A stretch of DNA of 5,851 nt, taken from the NCBI GenBank assembly GCA_030044045.1, contig JASHWO010000343.1:1-5851 (forward strand), read 5' to 3'. Position numbers and translations under genes: made by a program. Shown piece after piece: positions 5,405-5,851 of this stretch. This DNA comes from Acidimicrobiales bacterium (GTDB taxonomy: Bacteria; Actinomycetota; Acidimicrobiia; Acidimicrobiales; RAAP-2). The notes under the pieces were generated by a model. It was not told the DNA's origin, did not search any database, and worked only from the letters and a program-made list of their open reading frames with translations. Within the stretch, counting starts at the first letter, position 1. Every line of letters begins with the position of its first letter.

Positions 5405-5781
5405 ACGTCCTCCTCGATACCCATGTGCTGCTGTGGTGGCTCGCCGACGATCCCTCCCTCCCTCCGGCGGCCCGCGCCGCCATTGCCGATACGCGCTCGA
5501 CGGTCCTTGTCTCGGCTGCTTCCGTCTGGGAGATCTCCATCAAGCAGGCAGCGGGCCGACTCGATGCCCCCGACGACCTGCTGGAAGCCCTCCAGCAGAG
5601 CGATTTCGATACCCTCCCCATCACTGCCGAGCACGCCGAAGCCGCTGGGAGACTCGACCCACATCACGCAGATCCCTTCGATCGGATGCTGATCGCCCAG
5701 GCCCGAGCAGAAGGACTCACGCTCGTCACCGTCGACCGACGATTCGTCGACTACAGCGTCGAGTTGCTGCCGCTCGGGTGA
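5401..5781 (+). CDS. PIN-domain ribonuclease toxin (VapC-like)
   Basis: A 126-residue PIN-domain protein, full length for the family. The metal-binding acidic residues are all present: D6 in LLDTHVLLWWL, E44 in SVWEISIK, D91/D94 in HHADPFDRMLIAQA (88-101), and D112 in LVTVDRRF. This sequence style belongs to the group paired with Phd-type antitoxins (COG3744-like). Such toxins cleave structured RNA such as tRNA or rRNA in a magnesium-dependent way; the target here is unknown. It starts with GTG 5401, overlapping the antitoxin stop by four bases, with GTGAGG (5391-5396) as a modest ribosome binding site. The active site looks intact, so the toxin is probably functional. A hairpin spans its 3' end. 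Confidence 0.93.
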   Translation: MNVLLDTHVLLWWLADDPSLPPAARAAIADTRSTVLVSAASVWEISIKQAAGRLDAPDDLLEALQQSDFDTLPITAEHAEAAGRLDPHHADPFDRMLIAQARAEGLTLVTVDRRFVDYSVELLPLG

Positions 5782-5801
5782 ACCGCCTCTTCCCGGCAGC
5801 A
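5765..5801 (+). terminator. Hairpin spanning the toxin stop, possible terminator
   Basis: TGCTGCCG (5765-5772) pairs perfectly with CGGCAGCA (5794-5801) around a 21-base loop that contains the toxin's TGA. No T-run follows. It could end the toxin-antitoxin transcript or stabilise its 3' end. The large loop and its overlap with coding sequence keep confidence low. No gene is supported in 5782-5851. Confidence 0.3.
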
Positions 5802-5851
5802 GGGACGAGGACGTTCACCACCTCGGGTCGTCAGTAGGGGATGTGGCCACA

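Noticed and set aside
5401..5818. 12-base inverted match: GTGAACGTCCTC at 5401-5412 and its reverse complement at 5807-5818
   Set aside because: About one such 12-base match is expected by chance in a window this size, and it does not extend in either direction.
5782..5851. Possible 3' end of a minus-strand gene entering from the right edge
   Set aside because: Two minus frames give short peptides ending at stops near 5816 and 5831, but with under 40 bases visible nothing supports a real gene.

Overview
The window is about 5.9 kb of very GC-rich DNA. Core genes end almost every codon in G or C, and the isoleucyl-tRNA synthetase is of the eukaryote-like (type 2) form. Both point to a high-GC actinobacterium, possibly an acidimicrobial or other deep lineage. 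The placement is inference from base composition and gene type only.

Layout, left to right: (1) The 3' three quarters of ileS runs off the left edge and ends at 2450, followed by a GC-rich hairpin. (2) A two-gene MNT nucleotidyltransferase/HEPN module (2634-3399) has the antitoxin-like gene first and a 20-base overlap; it looks like a type VII-style toxin-antitoxin pair. (3) Converging on it with a 3-base gap is a MarR-family repressor gene on the minus strand (3403-3957). It is divergent from a YceI-family gene (4094-4645). Their shared intergenic region holds a clean TTGACA/TATATT promoter with a perfect inverted repeat between the two boxes, a likely MarR operator. (4) A gene-poor stretch, 4646-4951, contains a previously unexplained long inverted repeat: 25-base arms with one mismatch, plus an outer extension, about 190 bases in total. 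(5) A 43-residue single-span membrane protein follows at 4952-5083. (6) A Phd/VapB-type antitoxin and PIN-domain toxin (5165-5781) overlap by four bases. The antitoxin promoter carries a tandem TTAGCTAG repeat and seems to give a leaderless mRNA. The last 70 bases hold a hairpin and no gene I can support.

The two toxin-antitoxin-like modules use A/T-ending codons in about a quarter of positions, against almost none in the sampled part of ileS. This suggests they were acquired separately into a housekeeping background. The MarR/YceI pair looks like one regulatory unit. The inverted repeat at 4743-4934 is the part least explained by known features.
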